Source of the DNA: Tetraselmis striata
Taxonomy: Eukaryota > Chlorophyta > Chlorodendrophyceae > Chlorodendrales > Chlorodendraceae
Direction of reading: 5' to 3'
NCBI GenBank assembly: GCA_006384855.1
Contig: VCJN01001501.1
Location: forward strand, 22,773-86,772
Length of the DNA: 64,000 nucleotides
Shown here: one piece after another, positions 43,280-54,149 of the stretch
How positions within the stretch are numbered: position 1 is the first letter of the stretch
How the letters are laid out: every line of letters starts with the position of its first letter
Position numbers and translations under genes: made by a program
The notes under the pieces: generated by a model
What the model was told of the DNA's origin: nothing
Databases searched by the model: none
What the model saw: the letters and a program-made list of their open reading frames with translations, nothing else

Positions 43280-44070
43280 GTGTGAGCAGCTACCACGAAC
43301 ACGCTATGAGCCCATATGACCAGACTAGGTGACAAGCCGAGCACATAAATTAAAGAACCTTCTCCTATTACTGACCTCACGTGCTGGCTCGCCCCAGCGC
43401 GTGTAGACTTCATAGTATCATTATTTGCCATTGCAAGAACCTCGAATTTGCCACCACCGTGAGAATCAATGGTAGTAGTGCATATGCACCCTTGAAATAA
43501 GTGTTGTGCTGCAGGCAGCACACGCAAACGTGTAAGAGTCGTCACAATAACGCCAAGTCTCAGCAGTCGCTTGTCCTGCAGAAGTTGGCAGGCGAAAGTG
43601 CGAAACCTAGTGTTAGGTTGGTAGCAGCTGCCACAGTCATCACAGAACCGAACGACGCCCCGGCCAACCCTGCGGGTTCCTCGCGCCACTGTGGGAATTG
43701 TAAGCTCTTGCGCCAATATGTGCCATCTATAGCAGTGCGCAAATACGGGAGCCTCTCCTTTCGCGATCAGCACTATCAGTTCATTTCGCTGATTCTCTTA
43801 TTGCATATGGCAGCTATTTGATGCGCTTCACAAGTCGTATCCATACGTTAGCAAAGACGTGAAAGCTGCTCAACCCTGTCTCTGCTTTTGAGCCACCAAG
43901 TGGTAGTTCTGAGTGGTCTGCTTTTCGAATACTTAGGAATGAGCTTCGTGCCACATATATGAAGCTATTTATGCTGGTATTGTACATTCGTCATTATGTG
44001 TAGTCCCAAGGCTGCTCGGCAGCATAGAGGTGAGGAGGTATGCAGTCCCGATATGTTTCTGGCTCCTAAA

Positions 44071-44405
44071 AAACGAGCTCGCAAGGCCATCAAGCTAGCG
44101 AGGCCTTCGATACGATTACCAACAATGCCGGCAAGAAGGGTGGTGGTGGTGATGGTGGTGGCCGTGGCGGTGGTAATCGTCACAGAGGTGGTCGTGGCAG
44201 AGGCGGTCGACATAATTATTCTCATCTCGATCCGTATAGTATTGCTATTGTCCTGGCTGGCAATTTGGTTTCACAAGACAACGGTAGTGGCAGTAGTATG
44301 TACCAGCCTCCTCATGGTGGTCGTAGGATTGGCCCTTGCATTAAGTGTGGTTCTTTTGGCCACTTTCAAGTGAACTGCTCTAATGCCGGCCCTACGAAAG
44401 GGTGA
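44071..44405 (+). pseudogene. Retroelement gag-like fragment with RGG box and CCHC zinc knuckle
   Basis: The open frame reads a Gly/Arg-rich box (GGGGDGGGRGGGNRHRGGRG) and then, at 44,337-44,378, C-x2-C-x4-H-x4-C (CIKCGSFGHFQVNC), the nucleic-acid-binding knuckle of retroelement Gag proteins, with a stop 9 codons later. The upstream part is interrupted by stops. It is the 5' part of the decayed element continuing at 45,240 and 46,616. Confidence 0.6.
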
Positions 44406-44474
44406 CATGGCTTCTGTTTTTCAAATTTTTGAATTGCAGTAACGTTTTGGCATCTTGTCATACCATTGCTGTCC

Positions 44475-45084
44475 CTATACAACACTTTGATGATTTGATA
44501 CATATGCCACTGGGCATATTTTGCTGCCTTCAGCAATTAGCCGCTCCGCCCCCATCAGCAGGGCGTGCCCTGCGTACTTCACGTTGCGTGGCAGCCAGGT
44601 TTGCACGATCGGCTTCCCGGTCGAGACCGAGCGCTTGTGATTGACGGAGGCCCTGCACTGCAAGACCATCAGCAGGCAGACACCGGCGCCCTCATCCTAC
44701 AGAGTAGTTTTGTGGAAATGAGGAGTGGTGCAACTGTGGTGCTACAGCCCGCATTCTACGGTGCGGTTCGGTGCAGCGTTTTGCGCATGCAGGTGGGTGT
44801 TCCAGGGGTGGAAAGGACCACCTGCAGGTCGATGATCGCAAAGTAGTTGCTTCTGAACACGGCGTCGTAGGAGTCAATGATTGCGGACTTGGTTGTTCCG
44901 GTCTTGAACCCGGGGCCGTTTCCAACAACAGCGCACGACGTGTACCTGCGCACACGGGACAGGAGGCGCAGGCGCTGATGCTTCCCCCGCCCCGCGCTGT
45001 GCGCTCCGCAGCTGCGCGGCGTGAGAGACAGACAACACTGCAGTGAGCATGGCGCTGCTTGCATGGAGCATCCGCATACAACAT
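44475..45084 (-). pseudogene. Sialyltransferase-like (GT29) exon(s), incomplete
   Basis: The exon 44,945-44,822 is bounded by GTGTGCGCAG| and CAG|GTGGTC and encodes SCAVVGNGPGFKTGTTKSAI followed by IDSYDAVFRSNYFAI, a good match to the large sialylmotif (C-A-V-V-G-N ... I-D-S-x-D-x-V-x-R-x-N) of family GT29, which binds CMP-sialic acid in the Golgi. A second open piece (about 44,660-44,477; SVSTGKPIVQTWLPRNVKYA) could follow in phase but carries no clear small sialylmotif. No start, membrane anchor or motif VS was found, so it is called a fragment. It lies inside a decayed retroelement on the opposite strand. Confidence 0.5.
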
Positions 45085-45239
45085 AATGTCTGAATGTAAA
45101 GAAAGCCTGTGAGGCTGCTGATCCTTACTAGCCTTTGATTGGTAGCTCTTACGCCTCCTTTGTCCTGTGCATCCTTATGCAGTGGTTCTTGTTCAATTTT
45201 TTTGAATCTATAGTTGAATTATTCTTTCTTAGCGACCCT

Positions 45240-45530
45240 TCCCTGTTCCCTAGTTATGATATGGTGCTGGATCAAGGCACTCCCTTTCCGAAGTTGGCAC
45301 CCTCAATAAGCAGCTGTCTTTTTGGCAGTATATTTGCTCTGAGAACTCTTAGGTCCTGAATTGGATTCAAGAGGGCTTCCCTCTGAAATGGAAAACTGGT
45401 CCCCCTGCTCCAGCTGAGTTCCGCATCCGCAGGTCTGCTACCCATGATCAATTTGACTTTGTCCAAAAAATGCGTCGCTGAATGCTGGCATCTGGCCATG
45501 TCCACCACCATCCATCGGCTGTTGTGATAT
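45240..45530 (+). pseudogene. Decayed retroelement pol fragment (upstream of RT)
   Basis: One frame reads WIQEGFPLKWKTGPPAPAEF then THDQFDFVQKM, the conserved lead-in to the reverse transcriptase of DIRS-type elements as I recall it. Stops occur on both sides. It is cut off by the 236-bp tandem array. Confidence 0.45.
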
Positions 45531-46615
45531 GACCTTGCTGACCGTTCAGCATTTGGTATGAAATTGAAGCCCTTTGAGGCTAGCTGACTCTTATTCAGCT
45601 CCTGTCATCCTTGGCTCCTGACACCTTTTTGCATTGATGCAATTGGTGATATTTGGATGATTACATTTACGCCCGCTGCTGATGTGTTGATGTCGTATGA
45701 GTGTGATTTATACATATGTTATTTGAATCAGCCCTGGCTGATAGCTGCCATCTGCTTTTAAGATATGACCTTGCTGCCCGTTCAGCATTTGGTCTGAAAA
45801 TGAAACCCCCTGAGGCTAGCTGATTCTGAGTCAGTTCCTTTCATGTGCTCCCGACGCCCTTGTACAGTGATGCTCTGATGATATTTGGTTGATATATTCC
45901 TGCCCGCCGCTGATCGAGCTGATGATGCCTTATATATGAGTATGATTCATATATGATATTTGAATCAGCGCTGGCTGATAGCTGCCATCAGCTTTTATGA
46001 TATGACCTTGCTGACCTTTCAGCATTTGCTCTTTGAAGAAAGCCCCCTGAGGCTAGCTGATTCTGATTCAGCTTCTCTCATCTTTGGCTCCTGTCGTCTT
46101 TTGCATCGATGCAATGATGATATTTTGGTTGAATATGTACGTGCCCGCTGCTGATATGTTGATGTCGTATGAGTGTGATGTTTATATATGGTTTTGTATC
46201 AGCGCTAGCTAATAGTTGCCGGCAGCTTTTGTAATATGACCTTGCTGACCTATCAGCACTTGGTCAGCTATCATCTAGCCTAGCCCCCTGAGGCTAGCTG
46301 ATTCTGAGTCAATTTCTTTCATCATGGGCTCTTGGGGACTTTTGCATCGATGCAATGATGATACTTGGTTTATTATGTAAATGACTGCTGCGGATTTTTT
46401 GATGCCGTATAGGTGTGATGTTTATACATGATTTTTAACCATCGCGAGCTGATAGCTGCCATCAGCTTTTGTGATATGCTCTTGCTGACAATTCAGCAAT
46501 TGGTCTGAGAAGGAAGCCCCATGAGGCTAGCTGATTCTGAGTCAGTTTCTTTCATCACGGGCTGCTGACGACTTTGAGCATTTGATGCACTGATGGGACT
46601 TAGTGGATTATGTAT
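45524..46615. repeat. Tandem array, about 4.6 copies of a 236-bp unit
   Basis: The landmark ATATGACCTTGCTGAC followed by TTCAGCATTTGGT starts at about 45,526, 45,763, 45,999, 46,233 and 46,473 (spacings 237, 236, 234, 240). Each unit has GAGGCTAGCTGATTCTGA, CATCGATGCAATGATGATAT and GGCTGATAGCTGCCATCAGC. The units differ by substitutions, so the array is not very recent. Noncoding. Confidence 0.9.
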
Positions 46616-47620
46616 ATGAAAACCTTCAAACTGCCCATGAGCACTTTGGGTTTGTAGATAAATGTGTCAATGAGATGTCGGCTGCTGGCCGCCGAGCTAG
46701 TATATAGACTCAAAAACCTTTTGTAGTCCACCCATTGGGCACTGTCCCTGTACCTCATTCTGAGAAGCGCGGACTTCCTATCTATTTAAGTTATGTCAAT
46801 GAGGCGATTGATCACCCATAATTCAAATGGGAGGGCATGTCAGGCCTCAAAAATATTATGGTAAAAGAGGATCTCGTGATTGCTTTCAATTTGAAGTTGG
46901 CTTCCGTCATGTGAAGTTCCATCCGCTTGCCAGCAAATCAAATGCCGCTTTCTCAGTGGAAAACTGATGTTTTGCTTTCAATAGTTTCTTTTGGATTTTA
47001 AGTGCTGACACCCTTTGGCTTTGCTTACAACTATTTCCGTGCGGCTAAGATAGAATGGCATATTGGCGCAGGGAAGGCATACCTATGCTACCCTAGTAAG
47101 ATTATTTCCTGTTGCTACTGAGCAAGAGAGCTAGTTTGACTTTGGAATGTCTGGTCTATAGCTGAGTATAGACAAGAGCAACCCTGCTCCTATTCAACTC
47201 CTCAGGCATCTGGGTTTATGGTCAATTCCGTTTGGATAGATATGTGGACCAAACTGCAACTGAAAAATGAAAAGCTGTTGCATATGCCTACATAGGCGGA
47301 GTGTCAGTGCGTAAATCGGCAACCGTTATTGGACAAAGAACCTCTATGAGGTTGGCACTGGGTTCCTTGGCTCAGTTGTATTCAGCATGGCATTTACATG
47401 CTGAGCAGAGTGGTGTGCAGCTCTGGCCTGCGTGGGTGTCTCTTGCCCTTGTGACTAGTTCTGAACCTTAGTTCTGGAAGGGAATTAACATAATTGCCTA
47501 TATGGGCCACTTTTGGCCTCGACATCATGTGGTGTCTCTTGATCTGGAAAGTGATGCCACTATTATTGGTTGGGATGGCCGTTCTCATCAACGGTGTCTC
47601 TGATTCCCATCAGCTCATCG
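46616..47620 (+). pseudogene. Decayed reverse transcriptase / RNase H region, DIRS-like
   Basis: Read across several frameshifts and stops, the plus strand gives FGFVDKCVNEM, PFVVHPLGTVPV, LSYVNEAIDHP, FKWEGMSGLKNIMVKEDLVI, GFRHVKFHPLASK and LTPFGFAYNYFRAAK, matching the order of RT blocks in DIRS/Ty3-type elements. Further on RKSATVIGQRTSMRLALGS, LAQLYSAWHLHAEQ, FWKGINIIAYMGH and VVSLDLESDATIIGWDGRSH match the connector and RNase H start. The frame breaks mean it is inactive. No recombinase or integrase was identified after 47,650, so the DIRS assignment is tentative. Confidence 0.6.
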
Positions 47621-47729
47621 CCCATGTGTTCAATGTGAAGAAAGAACTAAGTCTTATGCTTTCAGAGAAATTGCTGGCGTTACCAGATGTACACTATCTT
47701 ATATTACTTTTTGTGCTGGTGCACTAGCC

Positions 47730-49210
47730 GTCTTGCAGACCGACAACTAAATCCTACCGTAAATAGTGAATAGAGGCAGCAAATCCACACCCCGTGGGAC
47801 AAGTTTGGAATTATTCAGATGACGATCGAGTCGAGACTGCCCCGGTAGCATACCATGGTGATAGAGTTGGCGGGTGATTGTAAAGCTTGATTCGTTGGTA
47901 GTAGGCGACAGCAACAGACGCGGCTTTTACAATTGAGTAAAACTCTGCAGAGTACACCGCAGCCTGTTACATCATCAGACCGGGAGAGGTGCGCGGGGGA
48001 GCGGGCGCGGCGACAGCCTTGAGGCACACCACCCGAGAAAGCGGCACCATGCAAAATCATAGTCGGAGCTTATTGTGCTCACGGTGACCGTATCACGAGC
48101 AGAGTTTCTTTAGTCAGCCATGGTCCGTGGGGTTGCTGAGCACTCTATTGGCACTACGGTGATAATCCGCAAAGAACCTTTTCATTGGCGTGTTGTTCCA
48201 ACTTTTGCGTTCACATATGCTCTGGGATAGGTTGACTATCGCCACTTTGTGGTAGCAGTTTTATGTGACTGTCATCTATTTTGGCGCTATGTGCCGATTC
48301 AACTGCGCTAATAGCTTGAGACACACCAACAGTATCTTCGCCCCGGGTGTCGATAACGTTCGCGAAACGTAAGGCGGATCAGTAGCGCCAAGGGACATAC
48401 GTGACTGTTTCTGTGATTCCTGGCCAAGCTTATTGTCTGCTTGTTGGGCTGCTACACCGACTTATGGACGTTACTAAGCCTACCAGTAGACTATATAATT
48501 ACATGAGCTAGCAGCAGAAGGCGATATCGGAAATCACCAAAATAAAAGGCAATCAGAAAGGTCCTCTACAGCGACTGCGGGGTGGAAGCAGTAACATGAG
48601 AAGACGCAGAGTGGGCACGAGCACACGCATCAGACTTGGCCATCTGCACACCGGCAGAGAGAATGCCGCCCAGGGTACCATGCACGCAAGCCGAGACCCG
48701 CTGCGACAGCCCCCGCCGTGTGCGCGACATGTGACGGCGGAACTCAGCAGGTTGGCCGGCGACAAAGTTTCGAAGTGCCTGAACGGATTGACCACGAAGA
48801 AACCAAGAGGTCGGGGTAGAAGGACCGCCAGGGAAGTTGCGCACAGCCAACAGCACCGCGAAGATGTAGACCACAGTCAAAGCGGACTTCCCGAGTCGGC
48901 CGCGGTCCTCAACCACAAAAGGGCCCGTGATCGTCTTACTTTCCATGGCTTCATCGCCAATGTTTATTGTTTCTCACCGGATATAACACATGATTCATAA
49001 AACTGAGGTAGCATTTATTCTCTCGTGTTTTACTTAGTTTCTCCGTGCTAGCTAGTCCTGATTATTAAAAAAAAAACTGGCCCTGATGGCTGTGTTTTGT
49101 ATATATTCTGTTGCTACCCCAGCGCTGGCTCCGCCGATCTTGCTGACTCTCGGTACACACTGAGGCTTCATACAGTTGTATACGGCGTCACAGACTCACA
49201 GTAGTGCCGC
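47730..49210. other. Gene-poor; one small frame and a family-C copy
   Basis: On the minus strand 48,946-48,566 an ATG opens 126 codons with an early hydrophobic stretch (ALTVVYIFAVLLAV); no family recognised and the opposite strand is equally open, so it is not called a gene. A family-C repeat lies at 48,503-48,579. Confidence 0.35.
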
Positions 49211-49298
49211 GCCTTGACAGCAGGCGGGCGCAGCGGTGAAAACTGCCGAGCGTTTTCAGATACCGTGGATGTAGCTGTACGCAGCTTGCGGAGTGTTG

Positions 49299-49535
49299 TT
49301 TTTTCGCCCCCGAGACAGGACTGGCCCCAGCGAAACCCTTGCAGCGTCTTGCGGAGTAATACTATATACCTGAAGACCGGTCTGAAAATGCCCGTCATCA
49401 CTGGCCTCGTTCGCAAACGGGGCAACCCGACTTTGGGCGGCAGCCCCGTACCTGGGTACCTGCATGCATATGGGGCGTCCCAGTACGCATACCTGTACAG
49501 GACCAGTCCTGTCCCGGGGGCGGGGGAAAAAAAGG
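49299..49535. repeat. Two family-A cores in opposite orientation
   Basis: Plus-strand core at 49,299-49,352 (CGCCCCCGAGACAGGACTGG, CCCCAGCGAAACCCTTGCAG) and a reverse core at 49,500-49,535 (GACCAGTCCTGTCCCGGGGG). They bracket about 150 bp, possibly a hairpin-type derivative. Confidence 0.7.
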
Positions 49536-49951
49536 ACCAGAATGCGCCCTATATGTATACATGGCTGATAGCGACCATCCATATCATGCGGGTCCTGTGG
49601 ACATACGGGTCCTAACAGATGTACATAGGGTAGTATAAAGCGATATGCTCATACCCGGGTATGTATCATCAGCCTATCGTTCGTCTGCTATCAGTACCGG
49701 TACTGGAGATGTAGGCCGGGCAAATTAGCACGGGCGCGCGCACGGCGGCGGGGCCGCGCTCTACTGCCGTCGAACGCGCCAGCCCAGCAATCGGAAATAG
49801 ACACAACCTCGACCCCGATCTTATATAGTAGCACAAGCGCATTCGACAACAGCACACACAACAGGACGCAGCTCGCCGCCAGTCGCGGGCAGAATTGAAA
49901 AAGTAGCTTCAACTGATATCGTGGGAACGAGTGGCAGCGGAGGCGCTCGAC

Positions 49952-52781
49952 ATGCTTAGCGCTCGACACAGCGGGCGGCTGTCGCAATGGATGCCGCTCG
50001 CGCTGTTCACGGCCCTTGCGTGTTACCGTACCACCTTCGTTAGCACGCAAACCGTGTCGCAGACCCGCAGCGTGGCGGAATTGCTCGACGACGCCAACCT
50101 GCCTTGGGCGAAGTCCTCTGGCAAGAGGTGCAGCGTCGTCGACCGTGTTCTCATGCCAGGAGCAGCACCAGGCGTGGTCGGCGTCGAGCGTAGTATCGGC
50201 ACCGGACTAGGCCTGGGCGAGTGCAAAGCGTTCTGCGCCGCCTCTGAACGTTGCAGCGCGGTGAGCCTCTCCCACCACCCAACCCAATACGCCAAGCCCA
50301 TAAGTTTCATCGATATATACCGGTATCGGTGTATCGAGATAGGCGGTGGAGTGATCGCGCGGGGTTTCAAGATGTTGGCCAGTTTGTTCGGTGTCAGCGA
50401 AGAGCGCTGCCAACCTGGGCTTGAGTTAGTTTGAGATTTTATCCGCGGCTTGGCCCCCACCCGTCCGAAAATTAACATTTTTTTTACCCCGCAGATCACG
50501 CACGTCGCACGCTCAGGAGACTGCTACACCTACGAGGGGGTCTGCGTGGAGGTCATGGCACAGGCCAACTCGGCCGTGTACACGAGGCCTGTCGTCTTCA
50601 ACGAATGGCGTGTGGCTGTAAGTGCTGCCCGGAGCTGAACGTACCAGCACAGCAGAGCCCCCCCCCCCCCCCCCCCTCCCCCCGCCGCCTGCCGTTCCCC
50701 CCGCGCGCCTCGTTGGATGTCGCGTGACAGATGATCGATATGTACTGCTTCGAAAGTGAGAGCACGGTCGCTGCCGGGTATAAACGATCTCGAACACCTA
50801 CTCGGGGGATCCAGCACGGAGCCTGTCCTGCCGCATATGACCCCGTGACCACACGCTACCCATGAAGACAAGCTGGCGCTTCTGTTTTCCCACTGTCTGC
50901 AGGCGAACACGTACTGCGACGGGGCAGCCGACAAGCACGATGTCCGGAGCGAGCTCGAGTGCAAGTCGCTGTGCTTGGCCAGCCCCCCTTGCTCAGCTGC
51001 TTCCATCTACCCGAACGACGTTGCCACGGACCTGCACTCGTGCTACACTGTGCACAGCAGCTGCAGCATGCGCGTCTCGCAGTATCAGGGCGCCGTGCAC
51101 TTCAACCCAACGTACGTCCCACCGGACGGCGGCGGCCAGAATTCACCACTCGCGGAGCCAGCCTGGGGCGCCTCTGTAGGTTGGCAGTGCACGGCGTCCT
51201 TGGCGAGAAGTGTCACCAGCATGAATGCCACCTCCGTCACAGCGCCGCTGCCAGGAACGGTTCTCAACACCACCATGGGTGTGATGAAGGACGAATGCCA
51301 GGCTCAGTGCAGAACGTCGCCCACCTGCAATGCATTCACCTACAACGCGTTCACGACCGAGTGCACGATCGTCAGCGGCGCCTGCAATGAGGAGGCAGCG
51401 CCTGGTGGCGTGGATGTCGTCACCTACTACAAGCCCTGGGACACCTCCGACGGGTCGTCTGGCTGCACTGAAGGCGACTGGTCTGGCCCAAAGGACCTGA
51501 CGTTCAACGAGTGCAAAGCGCTGTGTGCGGCAACCGGCGGCTGCTCTGCCATCGCAATGGCGCCATGCTACCTTCTGCTCGGTAACTGCACCGATGGAGG
51601 CTCCAACCCCGCACAGCTCCCGGGCGGCACCGGCAACATCTTCAAAGCGCCACAGGCTGGCAACAAGAACACCACCTCTGACGGAGGGGTGGCAGTGGAT
51701 GTCCCGGACGGGGATGCGACGCCGGGTGGAGACTCCACGGAAGATGCTGGTACTCTATCACAGGACAGCTCCTCCGGAGCGAACACGTCATCATCCAGTA
51801 CGCACCCGCCTGCAAGCTGTTCCCTGCCGACATTACCAACGCCATGTTGCGCGGTCATGCGATGCAGTATACCCTCTTTCTCCCCCTGACGATGCCGGAC
51901 TTTGCATATCCGCAGGTCCTCTCTCGACTCTGGTCTGGGTTGCAATCGGATTCGGCATTGTCATGGTACAGTCCTGCCTTGCATTGCTAACCCTGGCCAT
52001 GTCTGCGAGCATGCATGCAGCAACCACCCCTGGCGCCGCACTCCGCAGTCGACACGAGCCATGGTTGACCCGCGGTGCCATTGCGGCCCTTTGTTCTGTG
52101 CCTCCCGCAGATGCTGGCGCTGTGTGCGGTCTTTGCGTTCATGCTCAATGATAAGAGGAGGGCAGGCTATGCTAAGCAGGATCCAAAGGTACAGACCGCC
52201 AGCACGCATTGATTCCTCACCTTCGTGCCCGCGGATGCGCAAGAGGCAACGCTTCTGCTGCTGAGCGTGTGCGCACCGTGGCCTCACCGCAGAAGGGGAC
52301 CATTGAAACCAGGGAGCTGAACCTGGGCGACGAAGAAGCGGCTCTCGCAGCAGACGGCGGCGCAGGGGCACCGCGGGATTCCGCCGTATGGGGGCCTCCG
52401 GCCGCACGCAAGGAGATTGTGGCCCAGGACGAGGGCGGTGCGGCAGGGGGCGGTGGGGATCTTCCGAAGGCCGAGTCGTTCAGAACCCTGGCCAAGAATC
52501 TCTATGCAGAGAGCAGCCAAGAGGCGAAATCAGCTCCTGGCGGGGGAGAATCCCCGCTCGCGTTTGCCCCAACCGGCAAGCAGCCACTGCTGACCCCCAT
52601 GTCTCCCCAGCAAACCTCCCCGTCCGAGCTCGTGGCGCTGCCGGTCGATTATGCTCCGCCACGCGCGCACAGCGCGCCCTCCTCAGAGATGAACGACAGC
52701 GAGATGGACATCGATGACTTGCTGCCATCAGATGACGACAGCCCAAGCGGGAGCGGTCGTCTGGCGATGCCGCCGCGCTGA
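49952..52781 (+). CDS. Type I membrane protein with Cys-rich, apple/PAN-like ectodomain
   Basis: Six exons close in phase: 49,952-50,260, 50,495-50,617, 50,903-51,797, 51,916-51,965, 52,111-52,188 and 52,293-52,781; 647 residues. The N-terminus has a signal-type hydrophobic stretch (WMPLALFTALACY). The ectodomain repeats a module with E-C-(K/Q)-x-x-C then P/R-x-C (GECKAFCAASERCSAV; LECKSLCLASPPCSAA; DECQAQCRTSPTCNAFTYNA; NECKALCAATGGCSAI), the pattern of apple/PAN domains, which bind proteins or sugars. A Ser/Thr/Gly/Asp-rich stalk follows, then one membrane span (about 446-471, built across the exon 4/5 junction), a basic stop-transfer NDKRR and a 175-residue acidic, Pro-rich cytosolic tail. 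Intron 2 contains a sense-strand C tract (50,659-50,676). Specific function unknown. Confidence 0.75.
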
Positions 52782-54149
52782 CGGACAACAAGCCGTCACA
52801 CCTGTATGCATTTTTTATTCTTCATCTGATGCAAGTTCCCAAAGCATAGGAGCGCGTGTCAGGCGCTCGGGAAGCGTGTATGCTTTCACCTAGCACGCTA
52901 GATGAAAGCATGTACGGAACGCGCATTCATGTGATGCAACACGCACCATACCCTAAACCCTAAACTGTAATGGAACGTGCCTTTTGTCTACCTGCCACCT
53001 GAACACATCCGCAATGCGTCCCTGTTGCCGCCACGCTGAGGCTAGATGATGGTCCACATGTATAGATGCCGGCCTACAGACCCCATTTGCGCATTGTAAG
53101 CTGCAGACATACGGTGCAAGTATATATGCTCCGGATATGCAGCATGTCATGCTGCTTTATAAGGCCTTACCTTGATACTTTGGGTGTGGTGGAACAGTAA
53201 TACTCGAAATCATCATGTCACTAAATGGTCTATGATAATGTCACTAAATGGTCTTCGGTGTGGTACCCATTGATTATTGCCAGCCGGTTGTACGTGTATT
53301 ATAGGACATGCATGCACTTCAGTATGTTGTCATGCATACATCGATGCTTGGCGGCGGCATACAGCCATGCGTGCCACACGCGAGTTCTCCAGAAAACAGT
53401 ATGCATCATACCGTGCGAAGGTAATTCAAATGGGACAGTAAACATTTCATTGATGCTGACGACGATGCTGCAACTACAGCACGCGGCGACGATTAATATG
53501 ATGATGTGATGCTGCTTCTGACCATATAAGATTTATACGACGATTGATTTCCGGATCGCCTTTTGCAGGTAGGTCATGTATTTTTTTTTAATAACGACGA
53601 TATGTGTAGTACAACGTGTACCAGTACCCGTACTCGCACTGCACCCGCCTGCTAATGCTACGTACTGCGGTGATGTGATGCAATTCGCGCTGAAATTCTC
53701 CTGGTCACACCTATACCGGTAACCATGTTGTGTTGCTGTGTTGATTTTCTAATTCTGGGGAACTGCCCTTTTTGTAATTCACACCGGTAACCATGTAGCG
53801 AGTGTATCGACCATATCGCCAGATGGCACACTTCTCACTACATCGTCAAACTGATTCAGATTCCGTGTAAGGATTTCGTGTAGGCTGCGGAGATCGTTTT
53901 GTCGAGGTGAGCGTCGTCGCCGGTCACTACACTATCCTCACAAGTGGCGCTCCGGGGCAGCGCTGCGAGTAGGTGTTCCATGGCAGACCTGCTACCGGCA
54001 GAAGCTCAAGCCTACCCAACGCGCGACGTGCTGTTGAAGACAAGGCCTATGGTTCGCTTTCCGTGCTCGCACATGTGAGAGGCGACGGCAGACCATCAAA
54101 CGGCCGGTGGGCGGTGTGGCACAGGAAGCCAAACAGCGTGTTGCTTGCG
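52782..54149. other. Intergenic
   Basis: Holds a short telomere-like run (52,949-52,967) soon after the preceding gene, a solo retroelement tail (53,733-53,788) and AT-rich simple sequence. A TGTAA, the usual green-algal polyadenylation signal, is at about 52,967. No gene recognised. Confidence 0.5.
53733..53788 (+). mobile_element. Solo 3' tail of the retroelement
   Basis: GCTGTGTTGATTTTCTAATT then CTGGGGAACTGCCC and TTTTTGTAATTCACACC, identical over most of its length to 14,461-14,514, followed by GGTAACC. Only the tail is present. Confidence 0.85.

Noticed and set aside
42541-43773. 410-codon minus-strand frame
   Set aside because: It is antisense to the small heat-shock protein, shows no family and has atypical composition; the plus strand explains the conservation.
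51525-52151. 208-codon plus-strand frame over the Cys-rich gene
   Set aside because: Only about 16 residues (the membrane-span exon) belong to the gene; the rest is out-of-frame or intron.
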